59,832 bases of DNA from Eubacterium sp. (GTDB taxonomy: Bacteria; Bacillota; Clostridia; Lachnospirales; Lachnospiraceae): the NCBI GenBank assembly GCA_017634555.1, contig JAGBNF010000032.1, positions 1-59,832 on the forward strand. Reading direction: 5' to 3'. Within the stretch, counting starts at the first letter, position 1; the number at the start of each line of letters is the position of its first letter. Positions 16,569-25,602 of this stretch are shown here, one piece after another. The notes beneath the pieces were generated by a model, which made no database searches, was not told where the DNA came from, and saw only the letters and a list, made by a program, of their open reading frames with translations. Position numbers and translations under genes: made by a program.

Positions 16569-19541
16569 TTATGGTTCAGAAGGAACCGGCTCCGGATCTA
16601 CAGGTTCAGGCTGCGGTTCTTCTGAAGGAGCTTCAGTCGGAGCCTCTGTAGGTGCCTCAGTAGGTGCTTCTGTCGGAGCTTCTGTAGGTGCCTCGGTCGG
16701 AGCCTCTGTAGGTGCCTGTGTAGGCTGCTGTGTCGGAGCCTCTGTTGTAGTTGTCTGAGTCGTGGTAGCATCAGCCTTCTTAAAACTTGCTGTTACCGAA
16801 TGTGTTCCTGTTACATTATTAAATGTAACCTCTGATATACCAAACTGCGGATTTCCGTCAATCCATACCGCATCGATAACATATCCTGCTAAAGGATAAA
16901 TATGAATTGTTATGGAACCACCATCTGAAACACCGGTAGATGCATCGATGGATCCACCTTCACCAAGGACTCTGTTAATGATAACATGATCTCCCGCAAT
17001 AGCCGGATGAAGCGGACATTCCGAAGTAAAGATTCCATCATCATATGGGTAAGGGAAGTTAACGATCTGTCTTGATGAATCGTTATCTCCACCTGACATT
17101 ATCTGATACTCTGTAACATTAGGACATGCATTTGTAGCTCTTGCATGAGATTCATCACAGATCTTTATGCTTGTCTCATGACCACCCTTACATCTCTTTG
17201 ACGGAACATTATCTTCCGCACAATAGTCAGTTGATGTAGGACATCCTGCTACAGGAAGAAGTCCGGACATTCTGCAAACAGTAACCTGAGTAAGTCCGTC
17301 AGGCTTTTCCCAGTCAAGATCTGGATCATGTCCCTCAAGCTCGGCAATACCGTCCATTATATCTCTCCACATATATTTGTGAAGCTGTGTATCTGCATAT
17401 ACGTTGGAATCCATTCCATACCATACAGAAGCTGTATAATACGGTGTCATTCCACAGAACCAAAGGTCATAACAGTTAGATGTTGTACCCGTCTTACCTG
17501 CTGCAACTCCACCTGTGTTAAGCTGAGCTCTTGTACCTGTACCTGCTCTGATAACGTCCTTCATAGCATCAAGAAGCTGCCATGCTGTAGTAGCCTTACA
17601 AGCTGTATGAGTTGTAGGAAGCTTTTCAGGAACAGTATTATCTATAACAAGATTACCGTCATGATCATAAACCTTTGAATAGAATACAGGCTTAATATAG
17701 GTTCCCATATTTGCAATTGCCGCATAAGCAGCAGTTATTTCAAGATTAGTAACTCCGTATGTCAGACCACCGAGAGCGGTTGACTGCTGGATATCTGTAA
17801 AAAGCACACCTGATGGAGATACGTATTCATCTACGATAGTTGTGAATCCGAGTCTCTTCAGATATCTGAAGGCAACCTCAGGTGTAACGGCTGTAATAGC
17901 CTGAACCGCAACGATATTCATTGATTCCTGAATACCCATACGGATTGAAGCCCAGCCTCTGTAGCCACCATACCAGTTTTTAACAGGTGTTCCGTCGGCG
18001 AATGCATAAGGCTTATCCTCAAACATGTTGCAGAGTCCGCCCATTGTATCGATAAACGGAAGGAATGCGGCAACAACTTTGAAACATGATCCCGGCTGTC
18101 TCTCGGCATCCGTAGCACGGTTAAATCCGAGGTTTTCTGTCTTCTCACCTCTACCACCGGTTACAGCCTTTACATATCCATTATGCTGATCGATAACTGT
18201 ACATGAAGCCTGTGGCTGTATTGCGAACTTGATCTCTTCGCTGACGAAGGTTCCTCCGTCTCTGTCAAGAAGTGCTTCCTTATATCTGTCAGCAGCCTCT
18301 CTTGCAAGAGTCTCATTCGGATAAATATTGTTATATGAATAATTCTCTGTAACGTCCTTGTAGTAATTTACAAGTGTATTCTGATCATAATAGTGAGGTG
18401 TTCTTCCGTCCTTATCCATAAGTGTCAGCTTATAGTTAAGCGCAACCTCAGTTTCATCCGGATAATAATCAGGATTATTGATTACATCATCACAAACCTT
18501 CTGAATACCGAAGTCCTGTGTGCTGTAGATAGTATAACCGCCGGTGTACATTTCATTGAATGCTTCCGCCTCGGTCATATCATACATTTCCTCAAGATCA
18601 GCTACGAAAGCCCACATCATAGCATCCTTGAAGTATGAATTATATTCAAATTCCTCGTCTTTCTGCTTCTTGATTTCCTTAACACGGGCATATACATCAT
18701 CGTTACGTGCAGCTGTGTACTCTGCCTCTGTTATATATCCGAGTTCCTTCATCTTATCAAGAACGTCGATACGTCTGTTTGCATTCTTTTCAGGGAAGAT
18801 TACCGGATCAAAGCTGTAAGGATTCTGTGTGATTCCGGCGATCATCGCAATTTCGGAAACCTTAAGATCACCGATTGACTTTTCAAAATATCTCTGAGCA
18901 GCAGCCTCAATACCGTTTACACCCTGTCCAAGATAAATAGTATTAAGGTAATACTCTATGATCTGCTCCTTGGTATAGATCTTTTCAAGCTCCATCGCGA
19001 GCATCTGCTCCTGAACCTTACGTTCGATATGCTGAATCTTTGAAGGCTCATCACCACCGTTGAAGGCCTGGTTCTTTATAAGCTGCTGCGTAATGGTCGA
19101 AGCACCTTCGTCCATGCTTCCGCTGGCAAGATCTCGATAAAGAGCTCTGAAGATACCTCTTACGTCGATACCGTTATGCTCCCAGAATCTTTCATCCTCG
19201 ATAGCAACAAAGGCATTTACGAACTGCTCAGGTATATCTTCATAATATACATAAATTCTGTTCGAATTGATCGTCGAAAGAGAATCTATCTCATTACCGT
19301 TCTGATCACAGATTATGGTTTTAAATCCTTTTGGTTTAATATTGATATTTCTTACATCAGGTGCATCATCAAGAATACCCTTCATGACACCGAAGCCGGC
19401 CCCCGCCAGCACAATAATACAAAGCACGAAACAGCTCAGTACTATCTTAAAGGCACTGATAAGAGCCCTTCTGAAATATCTCTGTTCTTTTGAGATAAGC
19501 TTATCTCGCCTTACTTTTACGGAATGTCTGTCTAAATCCAA
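16569..19541 (-). CDS. Class A penicillin-binding protein with APTE-repeat tail
   Basis: 990 residues. N-terminal membrane anchor (about 28-52). Glycosyltransferase domain motifs: EDERFWEHNGID, GASTITQQL and NTIYLGQGVNGIE. Transpeptidase motifs: SCFK (Ser nucleophile and Lys), SMN and KTGTT. Then a Cys-containing linker, a small beta domain resembling InlB-B/Big-like repeats (about 860-925) and a Thr/Pro/Glu tail with about seven APTE units. It polymerises and cross-links peptidoglycan outside the membrane. The start is TTG with GGAGG 7 nt upstream. It is a paralog of the next gene upstream and has its own promoter. Confidence 0.93.
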   Translation of the reverse strand: MDLDRHSVKVRRDKLISKEQRYFRRALISAFKIVLSCFVLCIIVLAGAGFGVMKGILDDAPDVRNINIKPKGFKTIICDQNGNEIDSLSTINSNRIYVYYEDIPEQFVNAFVAIEDERFWEHNGIDVRGIFRALYRDLASGSMDEGASTITQQLIKNQAFNGGDEPSKIQHIERKVQEQMLAMELEKIYTKEQIIEYYLNTIYLGQGVNGIEAAAQRYFEKSIGDLKVSEIAMIAGITQNPYSFDPVIFPEKNANRRIDVLDKMKELGYITEAEYTAARNDDVYARVKEIKKQKDEEFEYNSYFKDAMMWAFVADLEEMYDMTEAEAFNEMYTGGYTIYSTQDFGIQKVCDDVINNPDYYPDETEVALNYKLTLMDKDGRTPHYYDQNTLVNYYKDVTENYSYNNIYPNETLAREAADRYKEALLDRDGGTFVSEEIKFAIQPQASCTVIDQHNGYVKAVTGGRGEKTENLGFNRATDAERQPGSCFKVVAAFLPFIDTMGGLCNMFEDKPYAFADGTPVKNWYGGYRGWASIRMGIQESMNIVAVQAITAVTPEVAFRYLKRLGFTTIVDEYVSPSGVLFTDIQQSTALGGLTYGVTNLEITAAYAAIANMGTYIKPVFYSKVYDHDGNLVIDNTVPEKLPTTHTACKATTAWQLLDAMKDVIRAGTGTRAQLNTGGVAAGKTGTTSNCYDLWFCGMTPYYTASVWYGMDSNVYADTQLHKYMWRDIMDGIAELEGHDPDLDWEKPDGLTQVTVCRMSGLLPVAGCPTSTDYCAEDNVPSKRCKGGHETSIKICDESHARATNACPNVTEYQIMSGGDNDSSRQIVNFPYPYDDGIFTSECPLHPAIAGDHVIINRVLGEGGSIDASTGVSDGGSITIHIYPLAGYVIDAVWIDGNPQFGISEVTFNNVTGTHSVTASFKKADATTTQTTTTEAPTQQPTQAPTEAPTEAPTEAPTEAPTEAPTEAPTEAPSEEPQPEPVDPEPVPSEP
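16626..16743 (-). repeat. 12-nt tandem repeat coding the APTE tail
   Basis: Imperfect 12-nt units of the type GGAGCCTCTGTA (plus strand) encode about seven Ala-Pro-Thr-Glu repeats with Gln variants at one end. Third-position differences between units show it is not newly expanded. A Pro/Thr/Glu spacer of this type often spans the cell wall. Confidence 0.85.
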
Positions 19542-19555
19542 TTTAAGCCTCCACG

Positions 19556-19576
19556 TTCCGATATCAGATATCGGAA
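19556..19576. promoter_or_regulatory. 21-nt perfect palindrome in the PBP leader
   Basis: TTCCGATATC-A-GATATCGGAA is a perfect inverted repeat just before the ribosome site of the first PBP and after the predicted transcription start. A half copy (TTCCGATAT at 22660-22668) occupies the same place before the second PBP. It could be an operator or an RNA hairpin that gates the TTG start. Confidence 0.5.
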
Positions 19577-19599
19577 ATATTATTTTTTTACAACTTAAT

Positions 19600-19627
19600 A
19601 TTATAACACTCTCTGGATTTATTGCAA
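19600..19627 (-). promoter_or_regulatory. Promoter of the first PBP gene
   Basis: TTGCAA (19622-19627), 16 nt, then a perfect TATAAT (19600-19605). The predicted start is near 19593, about 50 nt before the TTG start codon, so the palindrome at 19556-19576 is transcribed. Confidence 0.65.
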
Positions 19628-19703
19628 ACCTTATATTATTATAATTGAATTTTCGACATTTTTACCAAATAAGCCCCTCTCAGCAGTCCGGATTATATTC
19701 CGG

Positions 19704-22646
19704 TTACGGCTGAGATTCAGGATTTATCTGTTCAGGCTCAGGCTGCGACTCCGGCTGTTCCGAATTCGGTTGGTTCGGATCCGGCTGCGGTTGATTTGGG
19801 TCCGGTTGTGGTTGTCCCGGATCCGGCTGCGGCTGATTCGGATCCGGCTGCGGCTGATTTGGATCAGGCTGTCCCGGCGCTCCCTCTTTCTTCTTAAACT
19901 TAACAGTTATTGAATGTGAATCCGATATATCTGTGAATGTGTATTCCGAAGCACCAAACTGAGGTTCTCCGTCAACCCAGACAGTTTCCACCTCATATCC
20001 GTCTGCAGGACTCCAATGTACTGTTACGGTTGAACCACCTGCGACACCCATTGTGGCATCTATGGTTCCACCACCATCAAAGACTCTGTTGACGATTACA
20101 AAGTCTCCTTCTACAGGCTTATGCTTATCACATTCAGATTCCCAAATGCTGTCATCATATTTGAAAGGACAATCTACGATAATTCTCTTATCACCCTCCT
20201 GCTTTACCTGATACTCTGTAACGCAAGGACATGCATTTGTTGCCTTTTTATGAGTCTCATCACAAATCTTTATACTTGTTTCGTGTCCGCCCTTACATCT
20301 GTCGCAAGGAACATTCTCCTCTGCACAATAATCTGTAGATGTCGGACATCCTGCCACAGGAAGTAGTCCCGATAATCTGCACACCGTGACCTGCGTAAGT
20401 CCGTCAGGCATATCCCAGTCAAGACTCGGATCGTGGCCTTCAAGCTCAGCGATACCATCCATGATATCTCTCCACATATATTTGTGAAGCTGTGTATCCG
20501 CATATGAAGGTGTATCTATTCCATACCATACAGAAGCTGTATAATACGGTGTCATTCCGCAGAACCAAAGGTCATAACAATTTGATGTTGTACCCGTCTT
20601 ACCTGCGGCCACACCTCCGGTATTAAGCTGTGCCTTCATACCTGTTCCCTGTGTAATAACGTCCTTCATCGCATCAAGCAGCTGCCATGCTGTTGTTTCC
20701 TTGCATACTGCATGTGTTGTCGGAAGCTTTTCAGGAACGGTATTATCTATAATAAGATTTCCGTCATGATCGTAAACCTGTGAATAGAAACATGGCTTAA
20801 TATATGTTCCCATATTTGCAATAGCTGCATAAGCTGCAGTTATCTCAAGGTTTGTAACTCCATAAGTGAGACCACCAAGTGCCAATGACTGGTTGATATC
20901 TGTATACGGTTTTCCGTCAGGAGCTATATACTCATCGACAAGAGTCGTAAATCCAAGTCTTTTCAGATACTCGAACGCTACCTCAGGTGTTACATCAGTG
21001 ATTGCCTGAACCGCAACGATATTCATAGACTCCTGAATACCCATTCGTATAGACGACCAACCTTTGTAGCCCTCATACCAGTTCTTTACAGGTGAACCGT
21101 CTAAATACTCATAAGGCTTATCCTCATACATGTTGCAGAGTCCGCCCATGGTATCAATATAAGGAAGAAATGCAGCAACCACCTTGAAACATGATCCCGG
21201 CTGTCTCTTTGCATCTGTCGCACGGTTAAATCCGAGATTCTCAGTCTTCTTACCTCTTCCTCCCGTAACTGCCTTAACATATCCTGTATGCTGGTCTATT
21301 ACAGAAACCGATGCCTGTGGCTGAATAGCAAACTTCATATCCTCGCTTACGAAAGATCCGTCTGTCTCATCAAGCATTGCTTCTTTAAATTCATCTGCCG
21401 CCTGTCTGGCTGACGCTTCATCAGGATACAGATTCTTATATGAATAATCCTCTGTAGTTCTCATAAAATAACTAACAAGAGAATTCTGGTCATAATAATG
21501 AGGTGTCTTTCCGTCTCCATCCATGATCACAAGATCATAGTTAATTACAACCTCTGTTTCCTCCGGATAATACTCCGGATCATTTACAACATTATCACAA
21601 ACCCTCTGAATACCGAAATCCTGTGTACTGTATATAGTATATCCGCCGGTATACATTTCATTGAAGGCTTCTGCTTCCGTATAGCCGTACATTTCCTCAA
21701 GATCTTCTACAAATGCCCACATCAAAGCATCTTTGAAATATGAATTATACTCAAAGTTCTCTTCTTCCTGCTGTTTGACCTCCTTGACACGTGCATATAC
21801 GTCATCATCATGAGCGGCCTTATATTCTTCTTCTGTTATATAACCGAGTTCCTTCATCTTGTTCAGGACATCGATACGTCTCTTCGCATTATTCTCCGGG
21901 AAGATTACCGGGTCAAAGCCGTAAGGATTCTGAGTGATTCCGGCAATCATCGCAATCTCCGAAACATTCAGTTCACCTATAGACTTATCAAAATATCTCT
22001 GAGAAGCAGCCTCAATACCGTTTACACCCTGTCCGAGATAAATGGTATTAAGATAATACTCGATTATCTGTTCCTTTGTATAAATCTTCTCAAGCTCCAT
22101 TGCCAGCATCTGCTCCTGAACCTTACGTTCGATTCGCTGAATCTTCGTCGGTTCATCACCTCCGTTAAAGGCCTGGTTCTTGATAAGCTGCTGCGTAATG
22201 GTTGACGCACCCTCATCCATGCTTCCGCTTGCAAGATCTCTTACAAGTGCTCTGAAGATACCCCTTACATCGATACCGTTGTGATCCCAGAATCTTTCAT
22301 CCTCGATGGCAACGAAAGCATTTACAAACTGCTTTGGAATATCCTCATAATAAACATATATTCGGTTTGAATTGATCATAGACAGAGAATCTATCTCATT
22401 CCCCTGCTGATCAACTATGATAGTCTTAAATCCCTTCGGCTTAATGTTAATGGATCTTGGGTCCGGAGCATCGTCAAGTATGCCCTTCATAACTCCAAAG
22501 CCGGCTCCCGCAAGCAGGATAATACATATGATAAATGCACTAAGTATTATCTTGAAGCCGCTTACCATGACCCTTCTTATATATCTTTGCTCCTTTGACA
22601 TGAGCTGTTTTCTTCTCTTCTTTACGGAATACTTGTTAAAAATCAA
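19704..22646 (-). CDS. Class A penicillin-binding protein with Gln/Pro/Asp repeat tail
   Basis: 980 residues with the same domain order as its downstream neighbour: membrane anchor (about 28-52), glycosyltransferase (EDERFWDHNGID, GASTITQQL), transpeptidase (SCFK, SMN, KTGTT), a beta domain (about 855-920) and a low-complexity tail of DPNQPQP units. The two proteins are nearly co-linear and very similar except in the tails, so they arose by tandem duplication. The start is again TTG with GGAGG 7 nt upstream. A hairpin of 5 bp follows the stop but has no T-run. Both may be active bifunctional synthases. Confidence 0.93.
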   Translation of the reverse strand: MIFNKYSVKKRRKQLMSKEQRYIRRVMVSGFKIILSAFIICIILLAGAGFGVMKGILDDAPDPRSINIKPKGFKTIIVDQQGNEIDSLSMINSNRIYVYYEDIPKQFVNAFVAIEDERFWDHNGIDVRGIFRALVRDLASGSMDEGASTITQQLIKNQAFNGGDEPTKIQRIERKVQEQMLAMELEKIYTKEQIIEYYLNTIYLGQGVNGIEAASQRYFDKSIGELNVSEIAMIAGITQNPYGFDPVIFPENNAKRRIDVLNKMKELGYITEEEYKAAHDDDVYARVKEVKQQEEENFEYNSYFKDALMWAFVEDLEEMYGYTEAEAFNEMYTGGYTIYSTQDFGIQRVCDNVVNDPEYYPEETEVVINYDLVIMDGDGKTPHYYDQNSLVSYFMRTTEDYSYKNLYPDEASARQAADEFKEAMLDETDGSFVSEDMKFAIQPQASVSVIDQHTGYVKAVTGGRGKKTENLGFNRATDAKRQPGSCFKVVAAFLPYIDTMGGLCNMYEDKPYEYLDGSPVKNWYEGYKGWSSIRMGIQESMNIVAVQAITDVTPEVAFEYLKRLGFTTLVDEYIAPDGKPYTDINQSLALGGLTYGVTNLEITAAYAAIANMGTYIKPCFYSQVYDHDGNLIIDNTVPEKLPTTHAVCKETTAWQLLDAMKDVITQGTGMKAQLNTGGVAAGKTGTTSNCYDLWFCGMTPYYTASVWYGIDTPSYADTQLHKYMWRDIMDGIAELEGHDPSLDWDMPDGLTQVTVCRLSGLLPVAGCPTSTDYCAEENVPCDRCKGGHETSIKICDETHKKATNACPCVTEYQVKQEGDKRIIVDCPFKYDDSIWESECDKHKPVEGDFVIVNRVFDGGGTIDATMGVAGGSTVTVHWSPADGYEVETVWVDGEPQFGASEYTFTDISDSHSITVKFKKKEGAPGQPDPNQPQPDPNQPQPDPGQPQPDPNQPQPDPNQPNSEQPESQPEPEQINPESQP
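19774..19874 (-). repeat. 21-nt tandem repeat coding the DPNQPQP tail
   Basis: About five 21-nt units of the type GGATCCGGCTGCGGCTGATTT (given here split as GGATCCGGCTGC + GGCTGATTT) encode seven-residue units rich in Pro, Gln, Asp and Asn. Two adjacent units are almost identical, suggesting recent copy-number change. Confidence 0.8.
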
Positions 22647-22746
22647 TGTATGCCTCCGATTCCGATATTAAATACCTTATTTTATTCTGTATCAATACAC
22701 ATTAATACATCTTGATATGATAGCATTCATCTGCCATTTACAGTAC

Positions 22747-24246
22747 TTAATATTTTTTGAAGATTTTTTTAACCATTTCTATGAATTCTTTATTATTCTT
22801 GGTCTGTGAAAACAGCTTTACAAGCTCTTCAACAATTTCATCCGTACGGTTTCCGCGGAAATTGCTGTGAATAAGGTCAAGCGCTTCCTTTTCCTCAGGA
22901 TCAAGAAGAAGGTCATCTCTTCTGGTTCCCGACTTCGGTATATTAATGGCAGGGAATATTCTCTTCTCTGAAAGACTTCTGTCGAGAACAAGCTCCATGT
23001 TACCGGTTCCCTTGAACTCTTCGAATACCACATCATCCATACGACTGCCTGTTTCGATAAGCGCAGTAGCGAGTATTGTAAGACTTCCGCCCTCTCTCAT
23101 ATTTCTTGCAGCTCCGAAAAACTTTTTCGGCATATGAAGTGCCGCAGGATCAAGTCCACCGGACAGAGTTCTTCCACTGGCTGTGACTGTAAGGTTATAT
23201 GCTCTGGCAAGTCTTGTAATACTGTCTATAAGGATCACTACGTCCTTCTTTATCTCAACAAGTCTCTTCGCACGCTCGATGACCATTTCGGAAACGCGCT
23301 TATGATGCTCGGGAAGCTCATCGAATGTTGAGTAGATTACCTCTGCATTCGGTCCCTCTATAGCTTCTTTAATATCTGTAACCTCTTCAGGTCTCTCGTC
23401 GATAAGAAGTACGAGGAGGTGCATTTCCGGATATGCGGTTGTAATTCTTTTTGCTATCTGCTTAAGAAGCGTTGTCTTACCTGCCTTAGGAGGTGAAACG
23501 ATCATTCCTCTCTGTCCCTTACCTATAGGTGAAAAGAAATCAACGATTCTTATAGCTCTCGGTGCATTGTCATAATCAAGATGTATTCTCTCATCAGGGA
23601 ATATCGGAGTAAGATCCTCAAAAGGAATTCTGTTTCTTACCTCCTCCGGTGAAATTCCGTTCACCTTATCTATATAGAGAAGCCCGCTGTACTTATCGTT
23701 TGCGGAATTATTTTTCTTTACGGGACCGGATACCACGTCTCCTGTCTTAAGACGGAATTTTCTTATCTGTGTAGGTGCAAGATAGATATCTCTTGCTCCC
23801 GGCATGTAGTTATCACTTCTGAGGAATCCATAGCCTTCAGGAAGGATTTCAAGAATTCCATCGGAAATGTAATCCTTCTCCGGCGCCTCTGACTCTTCAT
23901 CAATATCCTGCTCTGCATCCTGAACAACTTCCTGAGGCTGTCTTTCCTCTCGTGAATACCTTTCCTCGCGAGGCTGATCTTCGTTTTCTTTTGACTGAAC
24001 CGGTTTTGTAGGTCTTCTTCTCTTTCCCGCTTCCACCTTCTTCGGTTCCTCAGGCTTTCTCTCCTCAGGCTGCTTAACTTCCTGCTTTGTCTCCTCTGAC
24101 TTTGCTTCTTCCTTAGACTGCATCATAAGATCGATCTTCTCGAGAAGCATTGCAAGATCCTTCTTTTTCATATCGGCTGCATTTACTATTCCCTTTTCTG
24201 CAGCAAGTGCTCTCAGTTCAGCTACGGGTGTTTTACTGTAATTCAT
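22747..24246 (-). CDS. rho: Transcription termination factor Rho
   Basis: 499 residues, longer than the 420 of E. coli Rho because of an inserted Glu/Lys/Gln/Arg-rich stretch (about 42-125) between the N-terminal SAP-like helix bundle ([15 protein letters not shown]) and the cold-shock RNA-binding fold ([19 protein letters not shown]). The ATPase core shows Walker [46 protein letters not shown] and [18 protein letters not shown]. It is a hexameric RNA translocase ending transcription. AAAGGAG lies 6 nt before the ATG at 24246, chosen over a longer frame without a ribosome site. Confidence 0.96.
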   Translation of the reverse strand: MNYSKTPVAELRALAAEKGIVNAADMKKKDLAMLLEKIDLMMQSKEEAKSEETKQEVKQPEERKPEEPKKVEAGKRRRPTKPVQSKENEDQPREERYSREERQPQEVVQDAEQDIDEESEAPEKDYISDGILEILPEGYGFLRSDNYMPGARDIYLAPTQIRKFRLKTGDVVSGPVKKNNSANDKYSGLLYIDKVNGISPEEVRNRIPFEDLTPIFPDERIHLDYDNAPRAIRIVDFFSPIGKGQRGMIVSPPKAGKTTLLKQIAKRITTAYPEMHLLVLLIDERPEEVTDIKEAIEGPNAEVIYSTFDELPEHHKRVSEMVIERAKRLVEIKKDVVILIDSITRLARAYNLTVTASGRTLSGGLDPAALHMPKKFFGAARNMREGGSLTILATALIETGSRMDDVVFEEFKGTGNMELVLDRSLSEKRIFPAINIPKSGTRRDDLLLDPEEKEALDLIHSNFRGNRTDEIVEELVKLFSQTKNNKEFIEMVKKIFKKY

Positions 24247-24296
24247 ATAATCTCCTTTTTTACACTGATTTGTCACATGATTAACAATAAGTTACA

Positions 24297-24325
24297 TTGA
24301 TTTTTTTATCTTTTTGTCGTATTCT
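24297..24325 (+). promoter_or_regulatory. Candidate promoter of the DUF4364 gene
   Basis: TTGATT (24297-24302), 17 nt, then TATTCT (24320-24325), lying between rho and the divergent DUF4364 gene. The resulting leader of about 95 nt contains two inverted repeats. Confidence 0.45.
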
Positions 24326-24333
24326 ATTAAATG

Positions 24334-24394
24334 CGCCCTTAAGGACGCCGGGTTTCAAATCGATCTAAAATGTACCCCCCTTAGCGGTACATTT
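24334..24394. promoter_or_regulatory. Two inverted repeats in the DUF4364 leader
   Basis: The first (about 24334-24349) pairs GCGCCC with GGACGC around TTAA. The second pairs AAATGTACC (24368-24376) with GGTACATTT (24386-24394), 9 nt apart and perfect. They lie 30-90 nt before the start codon. They could be operators for the encoded winged-helix-like protein or RNA hairpins. Confidence 0.45.
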
Positions 24395-24424
24395 CATATA
24401 ATATTGTTGCATGGGGAAATGTAT

Positions 24425-25018
24425 ATGGAAGGCTTAATGCTTTATAAACTGATAATTCTGTATATGCTGGACAGGATAGATGAATATACTCTGACCAATT
24501 CACGTATAACCAGCTTTATTCTTGATAAGGGTTATACGAATCTTTTCAATATTCATGAGTCGCTCAGTGAACTTATTGATGAAGGCTTCATATCAGTAAG
24601 CATCATCAGAGACACCAAGCATTATAAGATTACAAATCTCGGCGAAGAGGCTCTTCTCTACTTCGAGAACAGACTTTCCAATTCTATTAAACAGGAAATC
24701 CTCGATTACTTCAAAGCGGAAAAGATCAACCTGAAAAACGAGTCCGAGATATATGCGGATTTTTATTATAATGATAATCAGGAATATACTGTAGAATGTG
24801 TCATTAAAGAAAGAAGGGATACTCTTATCGATCTTAAGCTTAATGTCACCAGCAAGACTCTTGCAAGATCGATATGCGATAATTGGCGAGCTAAGAGTAC
24901 CGATGTATATCAGTATCTTATCAACGAATTGTGGGTGAACTCGGATAATGAAAACACCGAGCCCACTACAACCGATATTCTGAAATCTAAGACTCCTCCT
25001 GCGGAGAGTCCTCAGTAA
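24425..25018 (+). CDS. DUF4364 family protein (winged-helix-like regulator)
   Basis: 197 residues. The pattern MLYKLIILYMLDRIDEYTLTNSRI and the following helix-turn-helix-like region (LSELIDEGFISVSI, YKITNLGEEALLYFE) match DUF4364, a Clostridia family with a MarR/PadR-like winged helix and a mixed C-terminal domain. The start ATG at 24425 has GGGGA 8 nt upstream; an earlier ATG at 24419 is too close to that site. Its 3' end overlaps the convergent engB gene by 32 nt, so antisense effects are possible. Family name from memory; the target is unknown, but the upstream palindrome suggests self-control. Confidence 0.8.
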   Translation: MEGLMLYKLIILYMLDRIDEYTLTNSRITSFILDKGYTNLFNIHESLSELIDEGFISVSIIRDTKHYKITNLGEEALLYFENRLSNSIKQEILDYFKAEKINLKNESEIYADFYYNDNQEYTVECVIKERRDTLIDLKLNVTSKTLARSICDNWRAKSTDVYQYLINELWVNSDNENTEPTTTDILKSKTPPAESPQ

Positions 25019-25595
25019 CTATTTCTTCAATAAGATCCAGAATTTCTTCACGTCCTGTCCTTTTCAAAGCTGAGAAGGGCAGGATTTTTACGTCACTGCC
25101 GGCCGAAAGGGTTTTCCTGATTATTCCCAGACTTCTTATCATCTGATTTTTACTCAGCTTATCTGTCTTTGTGGCAATGATCACCGGTGTAAATCCGGCC
25201 GAAACCATCCATTCGTACATCTGCTGATCGTCCTTTGTAGGCGGAATCCTGCTGTCAACCAGAAGAAAAACGCTCTTCAGCGTTTTACTGTTATTAAGAT
25301 ATTTTTCAATCATTTTGCCCCATTTGGCTCTTTCTGTACGAGCCGCCTTGGCATATCCATATCCGGGTAAATCCACAAAGAAGAACTCTTTGTTTATTTC
25401 ATAGAAATTGATCGTGATAGTCTTGCCCGGTGTCGAAGAAGTTCTGGCAAGATTTTTTCTGTTCAGAAGACCGTTGATAAGAGATGATTTGCCGACATTT
25501 GATCTGCCGGCAAATGCTATCTCAGTTTTTGTGTTTTCAGGGAACTTACTTGTTACACCACATGTAACAGCAAGCTCTGCACTTTTTATAACCAT
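24987..25595 (-). CDS. ysxC: Ribosome-biogenesis GTPase YsxC/EngB
   Basis: 202 residues, the standard size. GTPase motifs: GRSNVGKSSL (G1), the SSTPGKT switch (G2), DLPGYGYAK (G3), TKTDK (G4) and the SAL G5 equivalent. It is required for assembly of the large ribosomal subunit. It follows clpX by 7 nt, the usual clpX-(lon)-engB context, here without lon. The 3' end runs 32 nt into the convergent DUF4364 gene. Confidence 0.96.
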   Translation of the reverse strand: MVIKSAELAVTCGVTSKFPENTKTEIAFAGRSNVGKSSLINGLLNRKNLARTSSTPGKTITINFYEINKEFFFVDLPGYGYAKAARTERAKWGKMIEKYLNNSKTLKSVFLLVDSRIPPTKDDQQMYEWMVSAGFTPVIIATKTDKLSKNQMIRSLGIIRKTLSAGSDVKILPFSALKRTGREEILDLIEEIVTEDSPQEES

Positions 25596-25602
25596 ATTAA
25601 CC

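Noticed and set aside
19688-19703. Terminator after the second PBP gene
   Set aside because: CCGGA/TCCGG makes only a 5-bp stem and no T-run follows.
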